A stretch of 64,000 bases of DNA from positions 35,225 through 99,224 of the forward strand of contig JAHDIR010000005.1 in NCBI GenBank assembly GCA_020630675.1, written 5' to 3'. A program made the position numbers and the translations under genes. The stretch is from Bdellovibrionales bacterium. GTDB taxonomy: Bacteria > Bdellovibrionota > Bdellovibrionia > Bdellovibrionales > UBA1609. A model generated the notes under the pieces. That model searched no databases and was not told the origin of the DNA. It saw only the letters and a program-made list of their open reading frames with translations. Of the stretch, positions 39,884-49,753 are shown in pieces. The stretch's first letter is position 1. Every line of letters begins with the position of its first letter.

Positions 39884-40087
39884 ACTTATATTTTATACAA
39901 TAATACTGGCTGGGTATGGCACTCAATAGTATGTAGAACAGAAAATAGACTTTGAGCCCTTCTTTAAACATGAGTGATTTGCTCACAGCAAATAGGCAAA
40001 ATATAACAAATGTTGTGCCTTAGTAGGCGAATTTTGAACTTTTCTGGTCAATTTTATCATTTGTATTTATTGAAGTTTTATAAAAAA

Positions 40088-41029
40088 TCACTGCTTTTCA
40101 CACTTGTCTATAGAGTAAGTTGTTTCATACTTTATATTAGGTTTTTTTAGGAAAAAATCACATGATTCAGAAAATGGAGCTACAAAACTAGCTTGAGTTT
40201 TATTTGTTTCCTTTAGATATAATTTGTCTGAAAACAGTTTTTGTTTTCTAGTGTATTCAATTTTTTGACATACACAAATGTTAGTTTTAGGCACGTTAAA
40301 CTCTTCTGACAAATACCTCATATGGTTTATAAAATACTCATTTTGTTCTCGTAATTTATAACTGGGTAATTTATCCCAAAAATATACATTATTAAATTTT
40401 TTATATGAATATAAACCAATAATTTTTTCTTTATAAATTAAGGGTCCACCTGAATCCCCGCCTTGTGGAGCCTGCCGACCTCCACCCGAGCTTACTACGT
40501 AAGCTTCGTGTACTTTAACATCAATGGTACTTTTTCTTAGTTGGTGATCAACGCTTACTTCAGCTATGTCATTTGTACCATATCCATAAGAAGTAGCTCT
40601 CAGCTCTTGATCTTTCTTTTCAAGAAATAAACCTAATTCCCAAACTTCTCCATTATACGTATTTTTCGGAAATTCTAATAATAAGATATCTGCACATAAC
40701 GATTGTTCATTTTCAATGCAAAAAGAAGTTAAACTAATAGCTTTCTGGCCTGTTTGCTTATCAAGGAATGAAATAGTCTTATTGTTTTTGCTGAGTTTAT
40801 CATAACAATGGTGAGCCGTTAGCATAATAGAATCTGAAATAAAAACACCAGTACATAAAGCAAATTCTATTCCTTTCTCATTTAATATAAATAACTCCCT
40901 TACAGATTTTTCTTTTTCCGAAGGGTTGTGTACTACCTCGGATAACTCATTATTTAAAGCAAATGAATATAAATGCAAAAATACAATTTGTAATAAAATA
41001 TAGAACAACCTAATCATAAACCAAAACAT
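40088..41029 (-). CDS. Secreted trypsin-like serine protease (S1)
   Basis: 'MLTAHHCYD' His region, 'ADILLLEF' Asp, GGDSGGPL Ser motif; signal peptide. Confidence 0.85.
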   Translation of the reverse strand: MFWFMIRLFYILLQIVFLHLYSFALNNELSEVVHNPSEKEKSVRELFILNEKGIEFALCTGVFISDSIMLTAHHCYDKLSKNNKTISFLDKQTGQKAISLTSFCIENEQSLCADILLLEFPKNTYNGEVWELGLFLEKKDQELRATSYGYGTNDIAEVSVDHQLRKSTIDVKVHEAYVVSSGGGRQAPQGGDSGGPLIYKEKIIGLYSYKKFNNVYFWDKLPSYKLREQNEYFINHMRYLSEEFNVPKTNICVCQKIEYTRKQKLFSDKLYLKETNKTQASFVAPFSESCDFFLKKPNIKYETTYSIDKCEKQ

Positions 41030-41318
41030 ACCAGACCGACCTATGTAGACTAAGTTTATTCAAATGACTTGTAATAAATACACTTGATTCTAGAAAACAA
41101 ATATTTCTATTATTTTCATAAAAAATTATGAAAATTAACCCCTTTCAAGTGTCTCATTTTTAAACACTCAATAATTATTCATCAAAAGTTAAACACATTT
41201 AGCTAAGCCTTGTTTCATTTCAAAATATATAAAAAATACTTTTACCATAATAATACATCTCCTTGGTTTTTTAATAATTTTCACTAGATTTTGCTATAAT
41301 TAAGATAAGTTAAATCAA

Positions 41319-42989
41319 TTGGGGATTATGCGCATAATGAGTAACGGGAACTTAAAGCCTTTTTATTGGATAATATGCTTAGGGATACTCCCTGTTTTAT
41401 TATTATTTCAAAACTGCGCCCCTTCTTTTTCATCAAGTGACTCAGGAACTGATTTCTTTAAAAGTGAAATCCCAGGTTTTGGTAGCTCCCCGTCAAAATC
41501 ATCATTTGTTATCAATGAAACTAAATTCCAAAAACTACAAAGTGAATTCACTTACAATTGTGAAAACCCTGAAGCTGAAATTCCCAGATTAAAACCAAGC
41601 AAACTCACCAAAGAAGAACTCAAAAACTCAATAAAAACTATACTTGGACTAGATAACTTAGACCTCAATATTTACCCCTCACAGAGTAACACCAATAAAT
41701 TTAAATCTTCAAACTTGTTACGAACAGAAAACACCTTGTTTTCATCTATGACAGTCATTAGTGAACTTGTTGCCAATGAATTCATTAAAAGTTTAGAAAA
41801 TCAATCTAACCCTATCTGGGAATGTGACTTTAGTAGTCGTTGCGTTGACGAGTTTTACAGCCAGCTACCTAATTATGTTTGGAGAAAAAATATAAGCTTT
41901 AAAGAACAAGGTACAATTAACCAATTAAAAGCCGTTGTTGATAGTAGTGACAAGAAAGAAATGATTAGGTCTCTTGTTTCATTTTTATTACAGTCTCCTC
42001 AATTTTATATTAAAAATAGCTTACATATCAGTAGTCCAAGTTTATCAAAATTAAGCCCAGTTCACTTAATAAACCGTCTTAGTTTCTTTTTAACTTCATC
42101 TGCCCCAACTATTGAACTAATGAATAAATATTATGGATTAGAAGATATTTCTGAAGATAAATTCAAAGAGATCGCTCAAGAAATTCTTTCTGATCAAAAT
42201 GCGGCAAAAACTTTTATAAAAAGCTTTCTTATTTCTTACCTTTCTCAAGATCGAGCTATAGCTAGCAACGAAAAGTTCAACAACAGAACTGTTTCCAGTT
42301 TTGTCAATGAAGACATAAGCAATTTAGTTAATTCATTTTATAAAAATGAGCCTTTATCAGCTTTAATTTCAAATGTTAAATCTGGTATTTTAACTAATAC
42401 ATCGTTTAGTTATTCCACTTTTAAAAATGATAAAGAATCGTCTCCCATTCGACGAGGCACAACCATTTTATCAAATGTTCTCTGTGAAGCTTTACCCACT
42501 TTAAGTGCAGCGACTTTAGAAAAAATTAAAGAGGTCGAAAACTCAACACCTGTGGGCTTAAACAATATAGAAGTGATGGCTTACCATCGAAGCATTGAAA
42601 ACTGTGCCAGCTGCCATAATGTGATTGACCCCCCTGCCATCGGATTAGAAGTTATGGGGCCTTTTGGACAAATAAGAGATCGTTACTCTAATGGCGATAA
42701 AATATTAACTCAAGCGTCTCTTGGAAAACATTCTTTTAATAGTCTCGACGGGTATTTAAATATCATGTCTAAATCTATAGATTTTAAAAGCTGTTTTGCT
42801 AACCACTTGAATTCAGCAGTGAACTACTCAGGGCAAACGCCCTACAATTCTTGCTTGGTTAGGTCACTCTACGGCGAGAACGAAGATGCTGGACTTATGG
42901 ACATCGTTTTCAATTTTGTCACTTCAAATAATTTTTTAAGAGCTAAAGTACCAACTTTTTCTAACGGGGAAATGAATATCGATGAATAA
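41319..42989 (+). CDS. QNCA-type lipoprotein with DUF1592/DUF1588-like domains
   Basis: 'LLLFQNCAPSF'; 'SPIRRGTTILSNVLCEALPT' and 'YHRSIENCASCHNVIDPPAIGLEVMGPFGQIRDRY' with CASCH motif, typical DUF1588. Confidence 0.8.
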   Translation: MGIMRIMSNGNLKPFYWIICLGILPVLLLFQNCAPSFSSSDSGTDFFKSEIPGFGSSPSKSSFVINETKFQKLQSEFTYNCENPEAEIPRLKPSKLTKEELKNSIKTILGLDNLDLNIYPSQSNTNKFKSSNLLRTENTLFSSMTVISELVANEFIKSLENQSNPIWECDFSSRCVDEFYSQLPNYVWRKNISFKEQGTINQLKAVVDSSDKKEMIRSLVSFLLQSPQFYIKNSLHISSPSLSKLSPVHLINRLSFFLTSSAPTIELMNKYYGLEDISEDKFKEIAQEILSDQNAAKTFIKSFLISYLSQDRAIASNEKFNNRTVSSFVNEDISNLVNSFYKNEPLSALISNVKSGILTNTSFSYSTFKNDKESSPIRRGTTILSNVLCEALPTLSAATLEKIKEVENSTPVGLNNIEVMAYHRSIENCASCHNVIDPPAIGLEVMGPFGQIRDRYSNGDKILTQASLGKHSFNSLDGYLNIMSKSIDFKSCFANHLNSAVNYSGQTPYNSCLVRSLYGENEDAGLMDIVFNFVTSNNFLRAKVPTFSNGEMNIDE

Positions 42990-44433
42990 CTTCAAAAAAC
43001 CTTCCAGAAGAGAGTTTTTAGCCAATATGTCTTACTCATTGGGGCTAATTTCTGCAGGCCACCTATTTAGCAGAAGGGTTTTTGCGCAAAGTAGTGCCCC
43101 AATTAATCGAGTGATTCATTTATACTTTCCCCATGGTATTTTATCCAAGGGCGATTTGATTCGTGGTAATTGGTTTATTAATAATAGTGGGCCTCTTCGT
43201 CACCTCTCTTCAATAGCTGGCGATTGCCGCTTTGTTCGAAATGTTGACCAAAGATATAAGCAGCGAATCAGCGAATCTCACTCTGGCAACCAGTCGTCTT
43301 TTTTAACTGGCTGCTCAACAAACAAAGAGCATGGCGTAGGAGCTGACCTTGGAAATAACCGAGGCGCTTTTGGTGGCCAAAGCATAGATATAGCTGCCGG
43401 TAAGTTTTTAAAAGCAAAGTATAAGTCTGAAATTGATTCATTGATATTAGGTGTTTCAGATCAACATGCCGATGAAATTTCATCAAGTAGCCCATATTTA
43501 TGGGAAACTGTCAGCTGGAACGGAAATAAAAACCCAGAGTTACCTATTATCAAACCAAGTAAAGTTTATGCCGACTTAAATAGATATAAGCAAAAAATAA
43601 TAAGTTGCCAAAGTGAACCTAACAATAATGATGAGCTTAAAAGTCAAATTAATACCATTGATAAAAATCTTATTAAGCTAGGGCTAGTTCAAGACAATTT
43701 TAAAAATTACTCAAGTGATCATTTGGTTTCTAAAGTAGAAATGGAAAAATTAGAAAAGCAAATTGTCGATGATATCGCTAAAAATCAATCTAGAAGGCAA
43801 AAGCTAGTTCAAATTTTAAATGGTCAATCTGTGAGTGTTAATTCTGATGCTTGTGGTGAACTAAAAAACCCAGGAACCCAATTTGATGAAGTTCCTCCCC
43901 TATGGAATTTTGACGAAAGAAATAATAGAATATTAGATATTGAAAAATTTGATTCTAAGTTAAATACACAAATTGACCTTATGAGCTATGCCTTAAAAAG
44001 TAACTACACAAGAAGTGCCACTCTTTGTCTTGGCGGTTACCTTTATCGTAATGTTCATGGTGCCGGTCACCTTGATAGCCGTGTGGGAACACATGAGTAC
44101 TGCTACAAACTTCATAATACTTATGTCGATAAAATTGGTTTAATTATTGCCCAAATCGTTAACAAGTTAAAGTCTGAAGGGCTTTATAACTCAACTATGA
44201 TTGTTATTTGTGGGGAGTTTGGAAACCAAAAAGAAGGCACTCATATAAGTAAAAACACCCCTTGGTTAGTCATTAACTCTGGTAAAAGTGGTGAATTTAA
44301 TAATGGGGCTGTTCATGTTGGAGATATTCATTCTTGTACAATGAACAGAATTGGTAACATTTCGGCAAATTCGTTTGGAAGCTCCGATAGTAGCCTTAAC
44401 AGAGCTGGTCAGTTTAACCCAAATATTTTTTAG
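42982..44433 (+). CDS. DUF1552 domain-containing protein
   Basis: 'SRREFLANMSYSLGLISAGHLFSRRVFAQSSAPINRVIHLYFPHGI' and 'HSGNQSSFLTGC'; overlaps the upstream gene by 8 bp. Confidence 0.85.
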   Translation: MNNFKKPSRREFLANMSYSLGLISAGHLFSRRVFAQSSAPINRVIHLYFPHGILSKGDLIRGNWFINNSGPLRHLSSIAGDCRFVRNVDQRYKQRISESHSGNQSSFLTGCSTNKEHGVGADLGNNRGAFGGQSIDIAAGKFLKAKYKSEIDSLILGVSDQHADEISSSSPYLWETVSWNGNKNPELPIIKPSKVYADLNRYKQKIISCQSEPNNNDELKSQINTIDKNLIKLGLVQDNFKNYSSDHLVSKVEMEKLEKQIVDDIAKNQSRRQKLVQILNGQSVSVNSDACGELKNPGTQFDEVPPLWNFDERNNRILDIEKFDSKLNTQIDLMSYALKSNYTRSATLCLGGYLYRNVHGAGHLDSRVGTHEYCYKLHNTYVDKIGLIIAQIVNKLKSEGLYNSTMIVICGEFGNQKEGTHISKNTPWLVINSGKSGEFNNGAVHVGDIHSCTMNRIGNISANSFGSSDSSLNRAGQFNPNIF

Positions 44434-44437
44434 TTGA

Positions 44438-44469
44438 ATAAAAAAAGCCCCCGAAATTAACGGAGGCTT
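44438..44469 (-). terminator. Intrinsic terminator of the minus-strand gene ending at 44499 (also convergent with DUF1552)
   Basis: Minus strand AAGCCTCCG-TTAATTT-CGGGGGCTT followed by TTTTTATTC. Confidence 0.75.
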
Positions 44470-44498
44470 AATTAAATTAGGACTAAACTTATGAGAAA

Positions 44499-45188
44499 TT
44501 ACTCACCAAAGTCTGTAGACATTTTTGAGTAACCGATGATTGCAAAAGGCCTTTCTACACTCGCCATTTTCACGAATTCATCGACGCTGAGGTCTCCATG
44601 GTAATCATAACTAAATACAAAATCTAAACCACTCAAGAACACCTTGCAGATCATTTTGTCTTTAGAGCCTTTAGTTAATACACAATTGTAAGACACTAGT
44701 TTAGAACACTCACTGTCTGTGTTTACTTTACCTCTGCAAAAACTAAAAGAAGTACTCTTTGCGCCTGTACTAATAGTTTCCCAATCAGACTGTCTTTCTA
44801 CTGTTAGTTCACTGATACCTTCTGAATAGAAAGGAGCTACAGATTCGCTACCTTTGTTATCATAATCAGAACCTAAGTTACTAAATAAAAAATATGAGGC
44901 TGTAGGATATAACCGACTCAACCCTCCACGATTTTCACTATTGATAAATTTATCCTTTTTATACATAAAATTTTCTATAGTTTCTGCATCTAAACCATCT
45001 TCGTTAAAACGATTCATGGTTTGAACCCAATACCCGTCAAGAGCTTTCATCGTTGGTGCCTTTCCATTAGAGAAAGAACCAAGAAGGCTGCTCATAGGGG
45101 GCGCAGGAATTGTGAATTGCTGTAACTCTTTAGCAACAGATAAAACAGAAATTAATAAAACACTTAAAATTAAAAATATATTTTTCAA
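44499..45188 (-). CDS. Exported protein of unknown function
   Basis: TTG start at 45188 (MKNIFLILSVLLISVLSVAKEL) preceded by AAGGAGG; ORF track start 45248 would overlap the upstream gene and lacks that SD. Confidence 0.65.
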   Translation of the reverse strand: MKNIFLILSVLLISVLSVAKELQQFTIPAPPMSSLLGSFSNGKAPTMKALDGYWVQTMNRFNEDGLDAETIENFMYKKDKFINSENRGGLSRLYPTASYFLFSNLGSDYDNKGSESVAPFYSEGISELTVERQSDWETISTGAKSTSFSFCRGKVNTDSECSKLVSYNCVLTKGSKDKMICKVFLSGLDFVFSYDYHGDLSVDEFVKMASVERPFAIIGYSKMSTDFGE

Positions 45189-45204
45189 AATAAACCTCCT
45201 TAAA

Positions 45205-45813
45205 TTAATTCTTATATTCTTTGACAAATTCAACGATGAAACTCTCATAATTAATAACTTTGGCTTTGGCCCTTAGTTTTTCGATCGCTTCAAAAACTTT
45301 ATCTAAACCGGCAGCTCTTTCATCAGCATTCAGGCCTTTTTGGGCGTAGGCCAACTCAACGGCATCTATAAGTTTATTTTCTTCAGCTTGAATGTCCTCT
45401 TCTGAAACACTTCGGTCACAAAGTTGCTCTCTTACAAAAAGAACACGAACAATTTCGATAATTTTAGTGTAGGAAAGGTAAAGACCATGCTCATTATCTA
45501 AAATTTCTTTAAAATACCTTACTCCACCAGGAGATGCTTGCTCTCTCAAGGCATCATTAACAACCACAGATAAACCTACATTGCGACTATCTTTAAACCC
45601 TTGCCAATATGCTTTTTCTTTGTGAGCTTTTGAGCAGTTGCTTAAAAACGGAGAAGCTTTTACTTCACTAAAATTTCCATGAATGTCAAAAGTGGACTGC
45701 AAGGATATAAAAGAAGTTCCAGATTCTCCACTGCCAGAGCCTGACGAACTTGACGCCATTGTCATAAAAGGCGCTGAGGTTAAAACAACAATGAACAATA
45801 ATAACTTATTCAT
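45205..45813 (-). CDS. Exported protein of unknown function
   Basis: 202 aa, signal peptide MNKLLLFIVVLTSAPFMTMASSSSGSGSG; immediately upstream of the gene at 44499-45188. Confidence 0.6.
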   Translation of the reverse strand: MNKLLLFIVVLTSAPFMTMASSSSGSGSGESGTSFISLQSTFDIHGNFSEVKASPFLSNCSKAHKEKAYWQGFKDSRNVGLSVVVNDALREQASPGGVRYFKEILDNEHGLYLSYTKIIEIVRVLFVREQLCDRSVSEEDIQAEENKLIDAVELAYAQKGLNADERAAGLDKVFEAIEKLRAKAKVINYESFIVEFVKEYKN

Positions 45814-46085
45814 AAATACTCCTTATTTAAAAGGTTAGGGGTTGGGGAAAACTTGATGCACAATATAACTTTCTGGCCCTTCGTGGGAATGCCTTTTTTT
45901 ACAGCAGGAATTTTATACAAAACATGATTGGTTTATAGTCGCTTTCCCTCAATAACCCGATAAAATTATAAGCTTTTATTGATGGCACAAGGCTTGAAAA
46001 TTTAATAAAATTATATGCTTAGAAATTAGGGTGCCCTATCAATAAAGAAAAACTGTATGGCACAGCTGTTGCTTAAGCATACACC

Positions 46086-47444
46086 ATGAATAGTATGTAT
46101 TTTTTTTTAAAACCAAAAGCGTGGGCTCTTATTTTTTTAATCATCGGCTTTTCATCCGTTACTTTTGCTAACGAATTTAATGAAAATTTAGCTAGAACTA
46201 TTGAAACTCGCTCAGAGCTGTACAACCTTCAGGTTCGCCTGATTCGAAGAGCTCAAAATATTAGAATAGCTCACTACAACTTCAGCAATGATAACTATGG
46301 CATGGCCTATATAGATGAGCTCATTCGAGCGAGCTTACGAGGGGCCAATGTATACTTAATTATAGATAGCCTTGGGGTTATTCTCAATGGACTAGATAGC
46401 TCTCTACGAAAAACTCTCAAAAAAGCGGGCGTAAAAGTTAAAGTTTACCGAAGTTTAAATTTTTCTGAGCCAGATAATATGAACTACAACCGTAAACGGC
46501 TTCATGAAAAAGTATTTATTGCCGATGACTACCTCATTACTGGTAGCTCCAACATTGGAAAGTGGTATTTCAAAGAAGATTTTTTTGTGATTGATCTTAA
46601 CTTATTAATTCAAGGGCCTGCCACTCAGCTGGCTAAAAAAAAATATGATGAATTATTCAACGGCCCATTTTCAAAAAATAAACCACAAAGTTTAGACCGT
46701 TCTCATGATTTTCTTGTGAAAAATCAAAACAACCCTACGCTTATTTCTAGAACCGACGACTTCACAGAAGAGGACTTTAAAAACTTAGTGAATTTGAACG
46801 AATATCACTCAAGCCCCCTAAAATACGTTTCGGACACACCTTCAAAAGAAACAGGAACTTTAGGTGGTGAAATCTTAAATATGATCAGATCGGCAAAAGT
46901 TTCTATAAAAATGATTTCACCATATCCGTTTTTTCCAGATCGCTTTAAAGCCCTGCTAAAAGAAAAACAAAAACAAGGCGTAAAAATTGAACTTCTTACC
47001 TCTGAGCCAGAACATATGAGAAAAGAAAAAGAAGGTATTTACGGCGCTTTTTTAGACCAACAGGAATATTACAAAAGATCTAAGATAAGTATGTATGCTG
47101 CTCCGGGTTTACTGCATGCGAAAATTTTAATTGTTGATACAGAAAATATTTATATTGGTGGGCATAACTTTGATATTCTAAGTTTTGATTTCAATTTAGA
47201 AAATGGTGTGTTTTTAAATAGCTTAAGCCCTGTGGCTAGAAAAATTCTAGCCTTTTATTCCAGACAAAAAGTTTCTGCCCGGCCTATAATAATGGAGGGA
47301 GTTCCCATTTATGACGAAGGCGATCTAAAACCTTGCACAACTCCTCCGATTAATTATTTTCCCAATAAAGATCAAGAGGAACCTGTTAATAACCATCATC
47401 GCTGCAAACCTTATTGGCCTTACTACCCCAATTTAAGCCGCTAG
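46086..47444 (+). CDS. Exported phospholipase D-like protein
   Basis: Two PLD motifs: 'RLHEKVFIADDYLITGSSNIG' and 'LLHAKILIVDTENIYIGGHNFD'; signal peptide. Confidence 0.88.
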   Translation: MNSMYFFLKPKAWALIFLIIGFSSVTFANEFNENLARTIETRSELYNLQVRLIRRAQNIRIAHYNFSNDNYGMAYIDELIRASLRGANVYLIIDSLGVILNGLDSSLRKTLKKAGVKVKVYRSLNFSEPDNMNYNRKRLHEKVFIADDYLITGSSNIGKWYFKEDFFVIDLNLLIQGPATQLAKKKYDELFNGPFSKNKPQSLDRSHDFLVKNQNNPTLISRTDDFTEEDFKNLVNLNEYHSSPLKYVSDTPSKETGTLGGEILNMIRSAKVSIKMISPYPFFPDRFKALLKEKQKQGVKIELLTSEPEHMRKEKEGIYGAFLDQQEYYKRSKISMYAAPGLLHAKILIVDTENIYIGGHNFDILSFDFNLENGVFLNSLSPVARKILAFYSRQKVSARPIIMEGVPIYDEGDLKPCTTPPINYFPNKDQEEPVNNHHRCKPYWPYYPNLSR

Positions 47445-47447
47445 CTG

Positions 47448-47490
47448 AGTTAGTTAGTTAGTTAGTTAGTTAGTTTAGTTTAGTTTAGTT
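47448..47490. repeat. Short tandem repeat (GTTA)n then (GTTTA)n
   Basis: gttagttagttagttagttagttagtttagtttagtttagtt directly after the PLD stop codon. Confidence 0.95.
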
Positions 47491-47518
47491 GTGCTATTTT
47501 TCTTTGTATATGTAGAGC

Positions 47519-48922
47519 CTAATGAGAAATTCTAATAAATCGAGGGTTTGTGCCTGTTGCAATGGTTGGAGTGCCTAATGCTGTTAAAGCCCCTGTACCT
47601 TGATCAATTGCAAACATGGCTACAGCATTAGAGTTATTACTTGAAACATATAAAAAACGCCCCGTGTGATCCACCTCTAAGCCATAAGGAGTGGTGACGG
47701 CAATGGTTCCACCACCTATTACGGTTAAAGCGCCTGAAGTTTCAACAGTAAACATCGACACCGTATTGTTCCCGTTGTTGGCCACATACAAAAAGCGCCC
47801 CTGGGGGTCAATGGCTAAACCAATTGGTGATGCTCCAACAGAAAATGGGGAGCCCGCCAGGGCAGACAGTTGCCCTGTTGACGCATTGACAGCATAACCC
47901 GTCACAGTGCCGCTTCCGTAATTGACGTTATAAACATAATTACCGTTGGGGTGTACATTAATATGCCAAGGCTTGTCTCCTGTGGCAACACTGGCTGGAG
48001 ACAAGCTCGAAAGCAAACCGGTGATAGGGTCTCTGGAAAACATTTCTATAGTGTCGGGGTTTGAATCACCAAAACCATTAAATATTGAGCAATATGCGTA
48101 TTGGTCGTTAGGAGTTATGGCCATAAACCATGGGTTATTTCCTGAGTTAATTATATTAGGACTCAAAGGAGTTAAAGCCCCTTGTGATCCCATTTGATAT
48201 TGATAAATATCACCAGGGCCTGAACTTCCTCCCATGGGAATATAAAAGTTTTGCTCATTAGATGGAATAATCATGGCATAAGGAGTAGAGCCCGTTGCGA
48301 CAGTCACTGGCGATAAAGCAGATAACGCTCCTGTTGTAAAATTGATGGTGTACTGAGAAATCGTATTGTCGCCCGCATTTGCAACATAAAGGTAATTGCC
48401 TAATGGAGAAACTAATAAATCATAAGGGTCATCACCGACGCTTAGACTTCCCGGACTTAATGCCTCCAGTTGCCCCGTTGTGGGGTTAATGGAGTACATA
48501 GATAAGGTATCAGAAGGAGAACTTGTATTTACATTTGAAACATAAACAAACTGTCGCCCCCTGTTTATCATGACGTTGATAGTTCTTTGCGCACTACTAT
48601 CTTGTGCACTAACAACAATAGTAAAACTATTCGCTCCCACAGTTAGAGGGTAAGAGCCAGCAACAGCAGACCCATTGACTTGAAAGGATGAGTTTTCCGA
48701 ACTTTGAAAGTTAAAACTAATTTGATCAAAACGATGTTTTAAATCAACAGAATAACTATTAATCGTCGGACTGAATGCTGGGTTCAGTAAGCCCTGGGAT
48801 AAGCCTAGGCTTGTGACAGAAACCACTGAGCTTAAACTGGCAGAACCACCACTGCCCGAACAAGAAAGGGATAATAAATATAAAAACGAAAGGCTAAGAC
48901 TATAAATAATTTTTTTTAACAT
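47519..48922 (-). CDS. Lactonase-like/YVTN beta-propeller lipoprotein with N-terminal cadherin-like beta-sandwich segment
   Basis: Repeats 'G..P......P.g.y.YV.N.g..tvs.y.i....G.L......'; N-terminal 'LSQGLLNPAFSPTINSYSVDL'; lipobox LSLSC. Confidence 0.85.
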   Translation of the reverse strand: MLKKIIYSLSLSFLYLLSLSCSGSGGSASLSSVVSVTSLGLSQGLLNPAFSPTINSYSVDLKHRFDQISFNFQSSENSSFQVNGSAVAGSYPLTVGANSFTIVVSAQDSSAQRTINVMINRGRQFVYVSNVNTSSPSDTLSMYSINPTTGQLEALSPGSLSVGDDPYDLLVSPLGNYLYVANAGDNTISQYTINFTTGALSALSPVTVATGSTPYAMIIPSNEQNFYIPMGGSSGPGDIYQYQMGSQGALTPLSPNIINSGNNPWFMAITPNDQYAYCSIFNGFGDSNPDTIEMFSRDPITGLLSSLSPASVATGDKPWHINVHPNGNYVYNVNYGSGTVTGYAVNASTGQLSALAGSPFSVGASPIGLAIDPQGRFLYVANNGNNTVSMFTVETSGALTVIGGGTIAVTTPYGLEVDHTGRFLYVSSNNSNAVAMFAIDQGTGALTALGTPTIATGTNPRFIRISH

Positions 48923-49037
48923 CTTTGTATTTTATAGGAAATTTTTCAGTGGAGAGTATAACCAAATTTAGAATTCACTACCAAAGACCAAACATTTAAA
49001 TATTATGTTAAGTTTTTAAAAATCTATAAAAATAACG

Positions 49038-49056
49038 GTGGGGCCTTTTGCCCCAC
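49038..49056 (-). terminator. Putative terminator of the nitroreductase gene
   Basis: GTGGGGC-loop-GCCCCAC followed on the minus strand by CGTTATTTTTAT. Confidence 0.65.
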
Positions 49057-49063
49057 TTTGGTC

Positions 49064-49681
49064 TTAAGAGAATGCATCAAAAGATAAAATATCTTTTTTT
49101 CTAGGCTTTCTTTTCCAATTGCCTTCTGGCAAAAGTGGCCCCATGGATAATAATAACGTCACCACATAATTTTGAGGAACTTTTAAAATATTTGCCACCT
49201 CTTTAGGGTCAAAACCAATCATCGGACCTGAGCCATAGCCTTTTTCTTGCCCTGCTAACATTAAAGACATCGCTAAATAAGAAGCACTTCGTAAAGCTTC
49301 ATCACGTGACAGTTCAGGCTTGTCTTTATAAAACTGGGCGGCGTTGGTTTCAAACCAATCTTTAATTTCAGGAGCCACAATACCGTCGTTCGTAGCCATC
49401 GTCATAACTTCAGGTAAATTTTCAACCACGTTAGTGTTGCCAAGAACAGCAAATAAAACAGCTGAGTCGGTCACTTTAGCTTGATCCCAAGCGGCCGCAC
49501 GAATTTGCTTTCTAATTTCTGGATCAGTGATAGCAATCACATGCCAATTTTGAGTATTAAAACTTGTTGGTGCCTCAGTAGCTAGTTGTACTAATTCCGT
49601 GATTTGCTCGCGAGAAAGTTCGGCTTGAGGGTCAAAAGCGTTGGCAGAAAGTCTTTGTTTTAGGGCTTCAGAAACAGTCAT
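49064..49681 (-). CDS. Nitroreductase family protein
   Basis: 'LVQLATEAPTSFNTQNWHVIAITDPEIRKQIRAAAWDQAKVTDSAVLFAVLG' and 'GQEKGYGSGPMIGFDPKEVANIL'. Confidence 0.9.
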   Translation of the reverse strand: MTVSEALKQRLSANAFDPQAELSREQITELVQLATEAPTSFNTQNWHVIAITDPEIRKQIRAAAWDQAKVTDSAVLFAVLGNTNVVENLPEVMTMATNDGIVAPEIKDWFETNAAQFYKDKPELSRDEALRSASYLAMSLMLAGQEKGYGSGPMIGFDPKEVANILKVPQNYVVTLLLSMGPLLPEGNWKRKPRKKDILSFDAFS

Positions 49682-49753
49682 AAGTTCTCCTAGGGGTTAT
49701 CGTGAGCTCGTAATTTACCTGAAGCTCTGACTGTTGACCATAAAAATTATAAT

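Noticed and set aside
45948-45962. CCCGATAA upstream of the PLD gene as another sigma-28-like element
   Set aside because: No TAAA-type -35 box at suitable spacing and it lies ~130 bp from the start codon, unlike the fixed 6-8 nt in the LamG family.
47448-47490. Possible origin/iteron-like repeats
   Set aside because: Units of 4-5 bp are simple microsatellite; no replication gene or DnaA-box cluster nearby.
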